A stretch of DNA of 64,000 nt from Rodentibacter caecimuris (GTDB taxonomy: Bacteria; Pseudomonadota; Gammaproteobacteria; Enterobacterales; Pasteurellaceae), in assembly GCF_024622045.1 (NCBI RefSeq), contig NZ_JANKBP010000004.1; one strand, written 5' to 3'. How positions within the stretch are numbered: the first letter of the stretch is position 1; each line of letters begins with the position of its first letter. The notes under the pieces are model-generated. The model saw only the letters and a list, made by a program, of their open reading frames with translations. It ran no database searches and was not told where the DNA came from. Of this stretch, positions 8,701 through 16,963 are shown piece after piece. Both the position numbers and the translations under genes were made by a program.

Positions 8701-11700
8701 TGAGATCTTTCGCTAAAGCGATAACAACTTTTCCGTTTTCAGTAATAGTTTTGATGTTAGTTGCATCATACTCAGTATCTGATTTTCCGCCTTTACCCAC
8801 GATCTCAAGTTTTTCACCTAAATTTTTATGGATAACAGAATCATTACCGACTGACTGCGTACCAAAATCTAAACCTTTAGTATTGATTGCATTGGTTACA
8901 TTATAAAGTTGTGAACCATTTACCGCGTCTTTCGAGGTTTCATTTACCTCACCATCTTTAAGGTTGGTAATTTTATTACCATCAATACTTACGTCTCCGC
9001 CCTTAATGGTTACAGCCGATTGGGAAGGATCATTATTATCTTTACCGGTAAAGACAATTGATGAGTTATTTCCACCAACCGAATTAATGCCGTTAAGATT
9101 TTTTGCCAAACGAACGGTTAAATTATTAGAACCATCAGAAATAACACCGATGTTATTATCTTCCGAAAGTTCGTTTCTGTCCGTAATACCACCTATAATG
9201 TTTACTTGTTCATTTAAGTGTTTTTTGATGACATTTGTATTTGCAATTGCATCACCATAGTATTTCATACCATCATCATGCGTCGCCACTTCATGTTCTT
9301 TGCCATCTTTATCTTTGTAAACGATACGGGTAATTCCGTCTTTACCATCTTCACCGTCAACACCGGCTTTGCCCTCTTTTACTGAAATATCAGCGGACAC
9401 GCCATCGCTACCGTCAGCACCTTTAGGCCCCGTTAAACCAATATGACCCACTCCATCTTTAGCGGAAATAGAAACCGCATCTTTGCCATCTTTACCGCTG
9501 ATTCCGACTTTACCATCTTCACCATTTTGACCGTTAGGACCAGTGATTGTCACTCCATCTTTACCGTTCACACCATTTGTGCCGTTTACAACAATCTTAT
9601 CTAAATTAGTTAAGTCTTTGTTCAACGCAAAACTGTAAGTTTGAGCTTCATCAGTACCGCTTTGAGTGATAGTTAAATTTTTACCTGCATCCAGATTAAC
9701 TACTGCACCCGCCCTTACTGTTTTCGCTACTGCAGAACCGTTTACATTACCGGTTGCATTTGCATTCCATCCACTGTTGTTTACGATATCAATCACTTGA
9801 TGAACCGTTGCAATGCCATTTGCACCATCTTTTCCGTTCTTACCATTAATTGGAGTAGTTGGCGTTGTACCTAACTTAACATCATATTTAACAATGCCAT
9901 CTTTACCTACCGAGGCAGCTGTATAGTTACCATCTGTGAAATTTAACCCTTTTGATAAGGTAACGCTTTGATCATTTGTACCATTTGCTTTGTAGGTTAA
10001 TGGCGCATCACCAAGATTTTGTTCTGCAACAGAAACCGTATAAGTTTTCTGACCTGTCGTCTGATCTTCGTTTGGTGTCACCGTCACATTTTTGCTACCG
10101 GATTGAACAATCGTACCTAAACCGGTAATCACTTTCTTACCGTCATTAGTAATATTTTTTAAATCTGATTTTGCAATATTTGTGATTTTAGCTTCACCCG
10201 CCACATCTTTACCGTCACCATCAACATAGCTCATGGTGACTATGCCTGCATCATTTACTTGGTATTCACCCGGTTTGATATGACGTTCTGCCGATTTTAC
10301 CGAATCCAGCTGACTTAGATTAACTGCATCAGTCGGATTCGTACCATTGGCTACATTCTTAATTTGATTACCACCATTATTTAAACCTGAGTTTGTTAAG
10401 GATACGTTTTTGGTTGTATCAGCCGGGTTCGCAATAGTCATACCGCCGTTATTTATGGCAGTATTCCCTACTTTTACAGAACCTTTATCAGTTAAGTTAA
10501 TATCTTTGTTAAGTTTAACCTCTAGCTTATTATTACCATCTGCAACAACATTGATATTACCGGCAGCAGATTCAAACGCTTTGGCTGCGGCTTCATCAAT
10601 ACCTTCACCCTGTACTTTTACCAAAGTATTAAGTTTGTGTTTATTTTCAACAGACTCATTATTACCAGTGAATCTCAAACCATCTTCTAGTGTCGCAACA
10701 GTATGATTAGTACCTTTATCATCTTTATAAACGATACGGGTCATACCGTCTTTACCATTTGCACCATCAGTGCCATCAACGCCAACTGCGCCTTTATCAC
10801 CTTTGATAGTTAAGCCGTTACTACCGTTTGTGCCGTTCAAACCGATAGATCCGTCTTTACCATTAATAACTACGGACGAACCGTCTTTGCCATTAATACC
10901 GATCTTACCGTCAATCCCATCTTTACCCGGTGTGCCCAGCTTACCTTTTTCACCAATAGTAATGTCATTTGCTAAAGAATACGTGTAAGTTTGGTTATTA
11001 GGGTCCGTCACATCTTGTTTAACCATTAGGTTTTTACCGGCATCGAAATTTACGATCGCACTTGGCGCTACTTTAGTTGCTACAGATGTGCCATCAAGCT
11101 CACCTGCTGATTTTGTCGCATTTGCCAACCAACCACTATTATTGATTGCATCAACGACAGTTTTCACTGTTGCAACTGTATTTTTACCATTTGATCCATC
11201 AATACCGGCTTTACCATCTGCTCCGGTTGTAATATTGCCTACGTTTACGTCGTATTGAACCTTGCCATTCTCAGCGACTGTTGCGGTTGTGTAGTTACCA
11301 TCTGTGAAATCTAAGCCTTGCGATACTTTAACTTTTTGTTGATTCTCACCATTGGCTTTGTATGATAGTTCTGCGTCACCTAAGTTTTGCGCTATTGCGC
11401 TAACGGTATAGGTTTTTTGCCCTGTTGTAGCATCGGTTGTATTGGTTACAATTACATTACTGCCAGCTTCAACAATTGTGCCTAAGCCGGTAATAACTTT
11501 CTTACCTTCATTAGTAATATTGTTGAGGTTTTTATCCGATGCATTATCAATTTTATCTTTTGTATCTTTTGTTAAATCAACAGTAACATCCGTACCTGCG
11601 GCAGTTGTTGATACATATTGACCATTATCACCGCTTACAACGTTAAATTGTAAACCACCATTTTTATTGAGAGCTTGCTCATCAGTTGCAGTTGATTTAT

Positions 11701-14700
11701 CACCGCCTAATTTAATCGTATTATTAAATTTATTGTTAACAAGACTGAGCTGCTCTTCTGTTGCTGCACGACCTTTCGTACCGAAGTCCGAACCATCTAA
11801 TGTTTTATTTGTTAAACCGGTTATATCTCCGGTATCACCGTTAAAGTTAATCGCAGTATTACCACTCCCCACTGTCACGACACCGTTCGGTTTAAAGTTT
11901 ATTTTACCTGTACCGGTATCACCTGTGATCGAAGTAATATTGGTTAATCCACCCTCTACATTAACTGCATAAGTATCGACATCACCATAAACACCTTTCG
12001 TTACAGCCGTATTTTTGCCATTAATAACTTTAACTGCTTTTTTCGCCTCGTTACGAATTACAGTTTTACCGCCATCATTGATATTAGTTAAATTAACATT
12101 GGCTGCATTATCGATTTTGTCTTTTGTATCTTTTGTTAAATCAACAGTAACATCCGTACCTGCTGCGGTTGTTGATACATACTTGGCACTATCTCCGCCT
12201 ACTACGTAAAATTGTAAACCACCCGCTTTAGACAGATTTTGTTCGTCGGTGGTACCTGAATTACCGCCTAATTTGATATTGTTATCACCAATTTTGGTGT
12301 TTACTACATTCGATACCGTTTTTAACTGATCTTCTGTAGCAGCTCGGCCTGACACCGGAGTTGGATTCGTTACATTCCAGTCAGTATTGGTTAAACCCGT
12401 GATATGGCCGTCTTTACCATTTAGGCCGATTGTATTATTACCGCTAACATTCACCACACCATCCGGTCTGAATTCAACTTTACCTGAACCATTACCGTTA
12501 GTAATTGAAGTAACGTCCGCTAAAGCACCCTCAACATCGACCTTAAATGTTTTAACATCATTCACATCACGGTACGATACTTTAGTATTTTTGCCATCTT
12601 CCATATTGATTGTAGCTTTCGCTAAGTTTTTGATCTTAGTTTCGCCACTATTATTAATATTGGAAAGATCTTGTTTGGCAATACCCGTGATTTTTGCTGT
12701 TTCATTTGCGACGGCTTTTCCATTACCATCGGTATAAGTCATTGTGACAGAACCATCATTCTGAACAGCATATTCACCTTTTGTAATGTGTTTTTCGTCA
12801 CCTAAATTAGCAATACTTTGATCACCGTATTTAATACGATCACCATCATACTTAACAGTCGTGTTACTTGTTTGATCTCCAAGTTTAATTTCTTTGGTAT
12901 TAACGCTATTTAAATCTTTAAGATCTTTTGCTAATTTAATCGCTAGACCGCCTTGTGCCGAACCGGAGCCAGCCGTTCCGACAACACCGATATTATTATC
13001 AGATAAATTATTTTCTGCCGCACCGCCGGTTACACTTAACGTCTCCCCTAGTTTACGATTTACAGTTACGCTTGTGTTATCGCCTTGAAAGTTTAAACCT
13101 TTGGCAATGTCGTTTGTATTGTTAGAAATGTTTTGCGTGTTGTTAGCAATATTATTGGTGTTATTTGTCACATTTTGGTTAGTTGCAAAAAGTTGAGAAC
13201 CGTTTATCGCATCCCTACTATTTGCATCAATTGTGCCATTTGAAACATTGGTAATTTTTTTATTGCCTGCATCAACACCATCTTTAGTGATCTTTGGCCC
13301 GTCTTTAATGGTCAAACCTTTATCATCTAAAGTTGTGTTACCCGTTACTACTTTTGTGAAACTAACATTTTCTTTAGTCGCAATAGTTAAATTGGCATTG
13401 TGTTGCGTAATATTAATGTTATTACCCGCAATGACTTTAACGGTATCGCCCATTGCAATTTTTTGTTCTTTATTGCCGGCTACTTCGCCCGAACCGGCCT
13501 TATCAGTTGTGATTTTCCAGCCTTGCTCAATTCGTGATGCAACGGCATATAACTGAGAACCATTAATTGCATCTGTTGAATTAGCTTCAACATGACCTGC
13601 AGCTACATTTTTAATTTGACGCTCTTTCCCCTTTCCACCAATACTGACAAAATGGCCGGCATCTTGCACAGAACCGGTAAAGTTATAAGTATGTCCGCCA
13701 ATCGTTTTATTTGCTACGGTTTCAGTTGCGTGTGAACCTGTCGTTGTAGAATTATCACCAAGAATCACCGAACTGGCTGTATCGGCACTGATATTTGCAC
13801 CAATAGCAACGGTATTAGCACCGGCTACATTCGTATTATGCCCGATTGAAATTGAATCTTTCGCATTTTTCCCTGTACCGGTCATTTCACCCAATGCAAT
13901 AGATCCCGTACCTTTCGCGCCTAAATTATCATAATTACTATTTACTTCTTTTTGTTTGCTTTTATCAGCATTAACACTGACATAGTTGGTTTGAGCGAGT
14001 TCTACCGCTTTTTTTACATTATTCAGTTTCTGATTTTTAATATCAAACTCAGGTGCTTTATAAGTATAGCGACCAGTGGTGGCATCAATGCTATAGCCGA
14101 TATAACCATCTCCGGCAATGGATTTTGCTAAATTATCATTAACCTCAGATAACTGTTTAACATTTACGGCATCAGTATCTTCACGACCTGCCGCCAGGTT
14201 CACTAAACGACGCTCTGAACCTTTATTGGCAATCGCAACAACACCATTCTCAATATCAAAAGCATCATTTGTGTATTTTGCATTTGCGTTTTTAATGTCT
14301 GCTTGATTAACAACGGTACCATTTCCCAAAGACAACGAGTTATTAGCATTAGATATTGCCCCCTCCCCGATACTCATCGCACCTTTTTTAGTCGCTTTTG
14401 AGTTCTTACCGATCGTTATCACATTTTCATGTAGTGCTTGAGCATTACTCCCGAAAGCAATCGAATTGGCCTCAGTTGCATTCGCATTGCTACCAAATGC
14501 GACAGCATCATTCTTATGTGCCTTAGCTTCTACACCGAATGCAATAGAATTGTTTTTAGCACCTAATGAATTGTAACCAAAAGCAATAGATGAATTACCT
14601 ATCGCTCTTGAACTTGTACCAAACGCAATGGCTTTTTCCGCACTAGAAGAAGCGGGCTTAGTTACTTGTTCACCTAAGTAATTATCATATGCAGAATAAA

Positions 14701-15577
14701 ATTCGCCTGTGCTTGCCAATGAACCAAATGCAAAAGAATCATTACCGTTTGTTTTCGCTCCTGAACCAATTGCAACAGAACGCTCACCGTTTGATTGCGT
14801 ATTATTTAAACCGTCATACTTGGTTCTTTTCGCTTCCCCTGCCGCTCCGGGTAAACCATCAAGAGTTTTCGGTGCGGCATTACCAATCGCAATAGATTGA
14901 TTGCCATTTGATGTCGCAGACGCCCCAAATGCAAAACTTGCACTCCCTTTTGCATAGGCGACAGAACCAATTGCTGCAGAATAATCACCAATTGCAGCAG
15001 ATTGACGCATCATTGCAAGGGAGTTAAACCCTTTGGCTCGAGAGGCGGTACCAATTGCAGTTGCCCCTGTATCCTCTGCATTTGAGAATGCACCAATAGC
15101 GGTAGCTAATCCACCTGTTGCTTGAGCATAGTCCCCCACCGCAATACCATTTGAAGTACCATCTTTTTGAACAGCACTGCTCTTATTACCAATTGCGATA
15201 CCAAATGCATATTCTCCACTACTTGAATAGCCATCGATTATGTTGCCTTGCTTATTGGTATCACGATAAGATTTATTGCCAGGGTTTTTATAATCGTATG
15301 CCCAAGTATTAGCACTAGCAGGACCAGGTCTAGCCTTAGCGCTAGTGCTAGTTTGCCCTTGGCTTGGTGTACCTCCCATCTCAATATAAGCATTAGCTAC
15401 GATAGGTGTAGCCACAAGCGGCAATGTAATTGCAACAGTTTTAATTAAATTAGTACTCAACGAATCAGGCTTAGTTGAAGTAGAAGAGGAGGAGATTGCC
15501 TTCACTTTAGAAAGCTCTGAAACGGCAACCCATGTTTGAGCCGCATGATTCCAAATGACTCTAAAAATTTTATTCAT
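5708..15577 (-). CDS. Giant trimeric autotransporter adhesin (YadA/Hia/Hsf type) with collagen-like modules
   Basis: 3289 aa. Residues 1-63 are an extended type Va signal peptide: the ESPR start MNKIFRVIWNHAAQTWVAVS, then hydrophobic residues about 45-60 and likely cleavage after ANA. Residues about 140-430 are a YadA-like head with repeated SxAIGxxA/SIAFGxxA turns. A very long stalk follows, with neck motifs (DAVNVKQL, DAVNGSQLY) and five Gly-X-Y runs at about 1541-1611, 1996-2083, 2296-2363, 2593-2673 and 2980-3046. The last ~80 residues form the YadA anchor (GLPQVRGNGKSMVAVAAS ... VGLGYEW), with a terminal aromatic residue. Three chains form a 12-strand outer-membrane barrel and display the fibre for binding to host cells or matrix. 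The AAAGGA ribosome site and own terminator indicate a single-gene unit. The frame is intact over 9.87 kb. Confidence 0.95.
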   Translation of the reverse strand: MNKIFRVIWNHAAQTWVAVSELSKVKAISSSSTSTKPDSLSTNLIKTVAITLPLVATPIVANAYIEMGGTPSQGQTSTSAKARPGPASANTWAYDYKNPGNKSYRDTNKQGNIIDGYSSSGEYAFGIAIGNKSSAVQKDGTSNGIAVGDYAQATGGLATAIGAFSNAEDTGATAIGTASRAKGFNSLAMMRQSAAIGDYSAAIGSVAYAKGSASFAFGASATSNGNQSIAIGNAAPKTLDGLPGAAGEAKRTKYDGLNNTQSNGERSVAIGSGAKTNGNDSFAFGSLASTGEFYSAYDNYLGEQVTKPASSSAEKAIAFGTSSRAIGNSSIAFGYNSLGAKNNSIAFGVEAKAHKNDAVAFGSNANATEANSIAFGSNAQALHENVITIGKNSKATKKGAMSIGEGAISNANNSLSLGNGTVVNQADIKNANAKYTNDAFDIENGVVAIANKGSERRLVNLAAGREDTDAVNVKQLSEVNDNLAKSIAGDGYIGYSIDATTGRYTYKAPEFDIKNQKLNNVKKAVELAQTNYVSVNADKSKQKEVNSNYDNLGAKGTGSIALGEMTGTGKNAKDSISIGHNTNVAGANTVAIGANISADTASSVILGDNSTTTGSHATETVANKTIGGHTYNFTGSVQDAGHFVSIGGKGKERQIKNVAAGHVEANSTDAINGSQLYAVASRIEQGWKITTDKAGSGEVAGNKEQKIAMGDTVKVIAGNNINITQHNANLTIATKENVSFTKVVTGNTTLDDKGLTIKDGPKITKDGVDAGNKKITNVSNGTIDANSRDAINGSQLFATNQNVTNNTNNIANNTQNISNNTNDIAKGLNFQGDNTSVTVNRKLGETLSVTGGAAENNLSDNNIGVVGTAGSGSAQGGLAIKLAKDLKDLNSVNTKEIKLGDQTSNTTVKYDGDRIKYGDQSIANLGDEKHITKGEYAVQNDGSVTMTYTDGNGKAVANETAKITGIAKQDLSNINNSGETKIKNLAKATINMEDGKNTKVSYRDVNDVKTFKVDVEGALADVTSITNGNGSGKVEFRPDGVVNVSGNNTIGLNGKDGHITGLTNTDWNVTNPTPVSGRAATEDQLKTVSNVVNTKIGDNNIKLGGNSGTTDEQNLSKAGGLQFYVVGGDSAKYVSTTAAGTDVTVDLTKDTKDKIDNAANVNLTNINDGGKTVIRNEAKKAVKVINGKNTAVTKGVYGDVDTYAVNVEGGLTNITSITGDTGTGKINFKPNGVVTVGSGNTAINFNGDTGDITGLTNKTLDGSDFGTKGRAATEEQLSLVNNKFNNTIKLGGDKSTATDEQALNKNGGLQFNVVSGDNGQYVSTTAAGTDVTVDLTKDTKDKIDNASDKNLNNITNEGKKVITGLGTIVEAGSNVIVTNTTDATTGQKTYTVSAIAQNLGDAELSYKANGENQQKVKVSQGLDFTDGNYTTATVAENGKVQYDVNVGNITTGADGKAGIDGSNGKNTVATVKTVVDAINNSGWLANATKSAGELDGTSVATKVAPSAIVNFDAGKNLMVKQDVTDPNNQTYTYSLANDITIGEKGKLGTPGKDGIDGKIGINGKDGSSVVINGKDGSIGLNGTNGSNGLTIKGDKGAVGVDGTDGANGKDGMTRIVYKDDKGTNHTVATLEDGLRFTGNNESVENKHKLNTLVKVQGEGIDEAAAKAFESAAGNINVVADGNNKLEVKLNKDINLTDKGSVKVGNTAINNGGMTIANPADTTKNVSLTNSGLNNGGNQIKNVANGTNPTDAVNLSQLDSVKSAERHIKPGEYQVNDAGIVTMSYVDGDGKDVAGEAKITNIAKSDLKNITNDGKKVITGLGTIVQSGSKNVTVTPNEDQTTGQKTYTVSVAEQNLGDAPLTYKANGTNDQSVTLSKGLNFTDGNYTAASVGKDGIVKYDVKLGTTPTTPINGKNGKDGANGIATVHQVIDIVNNSGWNANATGNVNGSAVAKTVRAGAVVNLDAGKNLTITQSGTDEAQTYSFALNKDLTNLDKIVVNGTNGVNGKDGVTITGPNGQNGEDGKVGISGKDGKDAVSISAKDGVGHIGLTGPKGADGSDGVSADISVKEGKAGVDGEDGKDGITRIVYKDKDGKEHEVATHDDGMKYYGDAIANTNVIKKHLNEQVNIIGGITDRNELSEDNNIGVISDGSNNLTVRLAKNLNGINSVGGNNSSIVFTGKDNNDPSQSAVTIKGGDVSIDGNKITNLKDGEVNETSKDAVNGSQLYNVTNAINTKGLDFGTQSVGNDSVIHKNLGEKLEIVGKGGKSDTEYDATNIKTITENGKVVIALAKDLTANNVTVGEKGANGKDGVDGSIGVNGKDGSAVVINGKDGSIGLNGKDGANALTIKGADGKTGVDGKAGENKTRIVYETKDPKDPNKTIIEEVATLNDGLKFKGDKGDAIAKKLNEELEILGKLNANADVTDKNLRVDNESDKLILKMAKVLQDLTSAQFIDEITSSKSVINGNGLTITPKDAPVNKTVSVTDKGLNNGGNQIVNVDSGLRDANGNKVSLTDAKGDTLNNAVNVGDLKESINNITDPSKGGGFGLTDENGNDAKAKLGETVTVKGDVSVTTKVVNENGKAKLQVGLNKDVTIGNNQESGAITVKGENGQDGVSINGKDGSIGLKDADGKDAITLNGKDGTIGINGKDGSSGVITVVQGQAGLDGNDGKDSKTKTRIVYKKPNGETEEVATLNDGLRFTGNNEVVNSHKLNSVVTIKGEGIDKDTSENFKSAKGNINVKADGKGTLEVQLAKDLKNVDSISNKDGQKIEFKAGGTTISGGNLSVDDNKITNVKAGEDDTDAVNVKQLKDGIAQATTTVNPGKNIDVIPTKNADGSTTYTVKTKDNVDFTSVTTGNTTMNDSGITIRASDNGKTNVVLTNKGLDNGGNKVVNVADGEISSTSKDAVNGSQLHNVKQELVREGLNFKGQSGQSIHKNLGETLEIVGKGEKADTEYDAANIKTYEENGKVVVALAKDLTVNKVTVGEKGANGKDGADGSIGVNGKDGSSVVINGKDGSIGLNGKDGKNGISIKGQDGKVGVDGKDGETRLVYVEKDNPNKTHEIATTDDGLKFTGNNEVVNSRKLNSTVTVKGEGVSKSQSENFKSAKGNINVKADGKGTLEVQLTKDIDLGNDGSVRAGNTVVNNRGISVKNGPSMTADGIDAGNKKITHVAPGEVSATSTDAVNGSQLYAVNRNINNINNNVNSLNNKINKVDKDLRAGIAGAAAIAGLPQVRGNGKSMVAVAASNYRGENAVALGYTKASDNGKVLLKLSGSTNTRGDVVSAVGLGYEW
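6440..6640 (-). repeat. Collagen-like module 5 of the adhesin (most membrane-proximal)
   Basis: Encodes a Gly-X-Y rich run starting VGEKGANGKDGADG and including SIGLNGKDGKNG, followed by (T)RLVY and then DGLKFTGNN. It is nearly the same at DNA level as the module at 8490-8690, which points to internal duplication. Further copies lie at about 7560-7800, 9330-9590 and 10745-10955. Confidence 0.85.
11543..12184 (-). repeat. Long near-identical DNA repeat in the adhesin stalk (two ~77-base copies)
   Basis: Bases 11543-11620 and 12108-12184 are almost identical. Both encode VSTTAAGTDVTVDLTKDTKD followed by KIDNA. The copies lie about 565 bases apart in the same frame, so recombination between them would delete about 188 residues in frame and shorten the stalk. 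Confidence 0.85.
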
Positions 15578-15908
15578 ATATTTGCTTGTCCTTTAAATTC
15601 AGGGTTATCTTTAGGAAGAGAACCATCTGCATTCAAGCAAAATTTTCCCATAGCGTGTAAATAACCGTAGTTTATAACTATCTAGACATTGGTAATAATT
15701 GGACTTGAATAAGTTTGTCCACATGTTGATATATGTTTGGTTACCAACGGTATAGCAGAGTTAGTCTTCTAGACTAAAATATAAACTTCTAAAACTATTC
15801 TTTATCACTAACAAAAATTTTACCTACAATGATGGTTTCATTTCTCAATTTGTTGGCTTTTAGTTGTAAGTTAAACACTCAATATGAGCAAATTTGCAGT
15901 CGCCGTCA
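15578..15908. promoter_or_regulatory. Upstream region of the adhesin gene with two short dyads
   Basis: No gene is seen. On the minus strand an AAAGGA ribosome site lies about 11 bases before the adhesin ATG. Further upstream are two inverted repeats: TTGGT-T-ACCAA at 15737-15747 and TTAGTCT-TCT-AGACTAA at 15761-15777. Either could be an operator for the Xre-type regulator encoded on the other side of this region, but that is a guess from position. No confident -10/-35 pair was chosen. Confidence 0.4.
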
Positions 15909-16247
15909 TCACGGCATATAAGCCGAGTAAAATAGCCTTACCTTTGCTAAGAAATCAGGCAAAAATACCACGCCGAAACCCTTTGATATAACGGCGTAGC
16001 AAACTCATTTCCAAAACAGTAAAGTGATATACGCTTACCCATTTCCAGATCGGTTTTGTCGATATTTTTAGCCTGTGGTTTAGCCAACAAAATTTAGTTA
16101 TCTTTTCACCATAATATTCCCATGGTTCTCCTCCCCAACCTAAAAACATAGTTATCGTTTTAAATGGCTCGGCAACATCCACTGGTTTTGGCTTTAAAAT
16201 TACTATTTGTGATTGATAAAACTCCCAATGCAAGAGCTATTTTTCAT
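15909..16247 (-). pseudogene. Probable broken small gene of unknown family
   Basis: A strong AGGAG ribosome site stands 6 bases before an ATG at 16247, which reads MKNSSC... and soon stops. In the next frame a 92-codon open stretch (16233-15955) begins HWEFYQSQIVILKPKP and contains the Trp-rich segments FLGWGGEPWEYYG and PIWKWVSVYHF. After KGFRR it stops, but a neighbouring frame continues GVVFLPDFLAKVRLFYSAYM to a stop at 15909. The simplest reading is one gene of about 110 codons broken by two frameshifts. I do not recognise the family. The alternative is that only the 92-codon frame exists, without a good start. Confidence 0.4.
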
Positions 16248-16420
16248 TAAATCTCCTAATGTAAGATGATGAATCAACGAAAAATCATTGGTTGAGTTAA
16301 ATTATAATATTACAACCTCAAGACAATCAACTATTTTTAAAAAATAATAAAAAATATCAATCATTGAGTAACTTGAAATCATATTGTCACAAACAACGGA
16401 AATAATACTGATTTCATACA

Positions 16421-16804
16421 ATGAGAGATAACATGGCAAGATTTACCGCAGCGGAAACAGATATCGCTATCGGCAAAAGGATTCAACTTCGCCGCAAGGA
16501 ACTGGGTATCAGTGCTGAAGTATTAGCTGAAAAAATTGGGGTATCACAGCAACAATTTTCTCGTTATGAACGAGGAGCAACTAAAATAAATGTGAATCAT
16601 TTGGTGGATATAGCCATTAGCTTAGATACTCCAATTGATTGGTTTTTCAGTGATAGCAAAGGCCTTAACTTAGAAGACAAACCGTATGTTCCCATACATA
16701 ATGATGCATTGCGTTTTCGTCTTGATTACCATTGGCAACAAATGAATAATGAACAAAAACGTACTTTAATCAACTGGCTTGATGCCATCTCCGGAAGACA
16801 ATAA
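16421..16804 (+). CDS. Xre-family helix-turn-helix regulator
   Basis: 127 aa from the first ATG, or 123 aa from the ATG at 16433, which I prefer because GAGAG lies 6-8 bases before it. Residues about 15-70 form a Cro/CI-type HTH: IGKRIQLRRKELGISAEVLA then KIGVSQQQFSRYERGATKI. The C-terminal 50 residues are short and helical, with no enzymatic or sensor domain. It is encoded divergently from the adhesin gene with the broken gene in between, so the adhesin is a possible target. The target cannot be read from the protein. It is followed by an inverted-repeat terminator. Confidence 0.85.
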   Translation: MRDNMARFTAAETDIAIGKRIQLRRKELGISAEVLAEKIGVSQQQFSRYERGATKINVNHLVDIAISLDTPIDWFFSDSKGLNLEDKPYVPIHNDALRFRLDYHWQQMNNEQKRTLINWLDAISGRQ

Positions 16805-16891
16805 AACCCTGCGTGGGACAGCTATTTCCAACACACGGCATTTTGAAAGGAACAAAAATGATCATGAAATAAAAAAGTTATAACTAAAAAT

Positions 16892-16920
16892 AAAGCGCGG
16901 TTAATAACCGCACTTTTGTT
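16892..16920. terminator. Terminator built from an inverted, partly degenerate uptake signal pair
   Basis: AAAGcGCGG and CCGCaCTTT form an imperfect hairpin followed by TTTTG on the plus strand. It lies between the convergent regulator gene and xseA and can serve both. Confidence 0.6.
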
Positions 16921-16963
16921 AGACATACATCAAAATCACTTATCAATTACTTTTATCTGACTT

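Noticed and set aside
6090..15448. Many plus-strand open frames (for example 7800-8477) opposite the adhesin gene
   Set aside because: They are Pro/Ser/Leu-rich mirror frames caused by the repetitive coding strand; none has a ribosome site or a recognisable fold.
5708..15577. Spaced short repeats that could be taken for a CRISPR array
   Set aside because: The repeats are in-frame codon repeats of adhesin motifs, with irregular spacing and no constant-length spacers; no cas gene is present.
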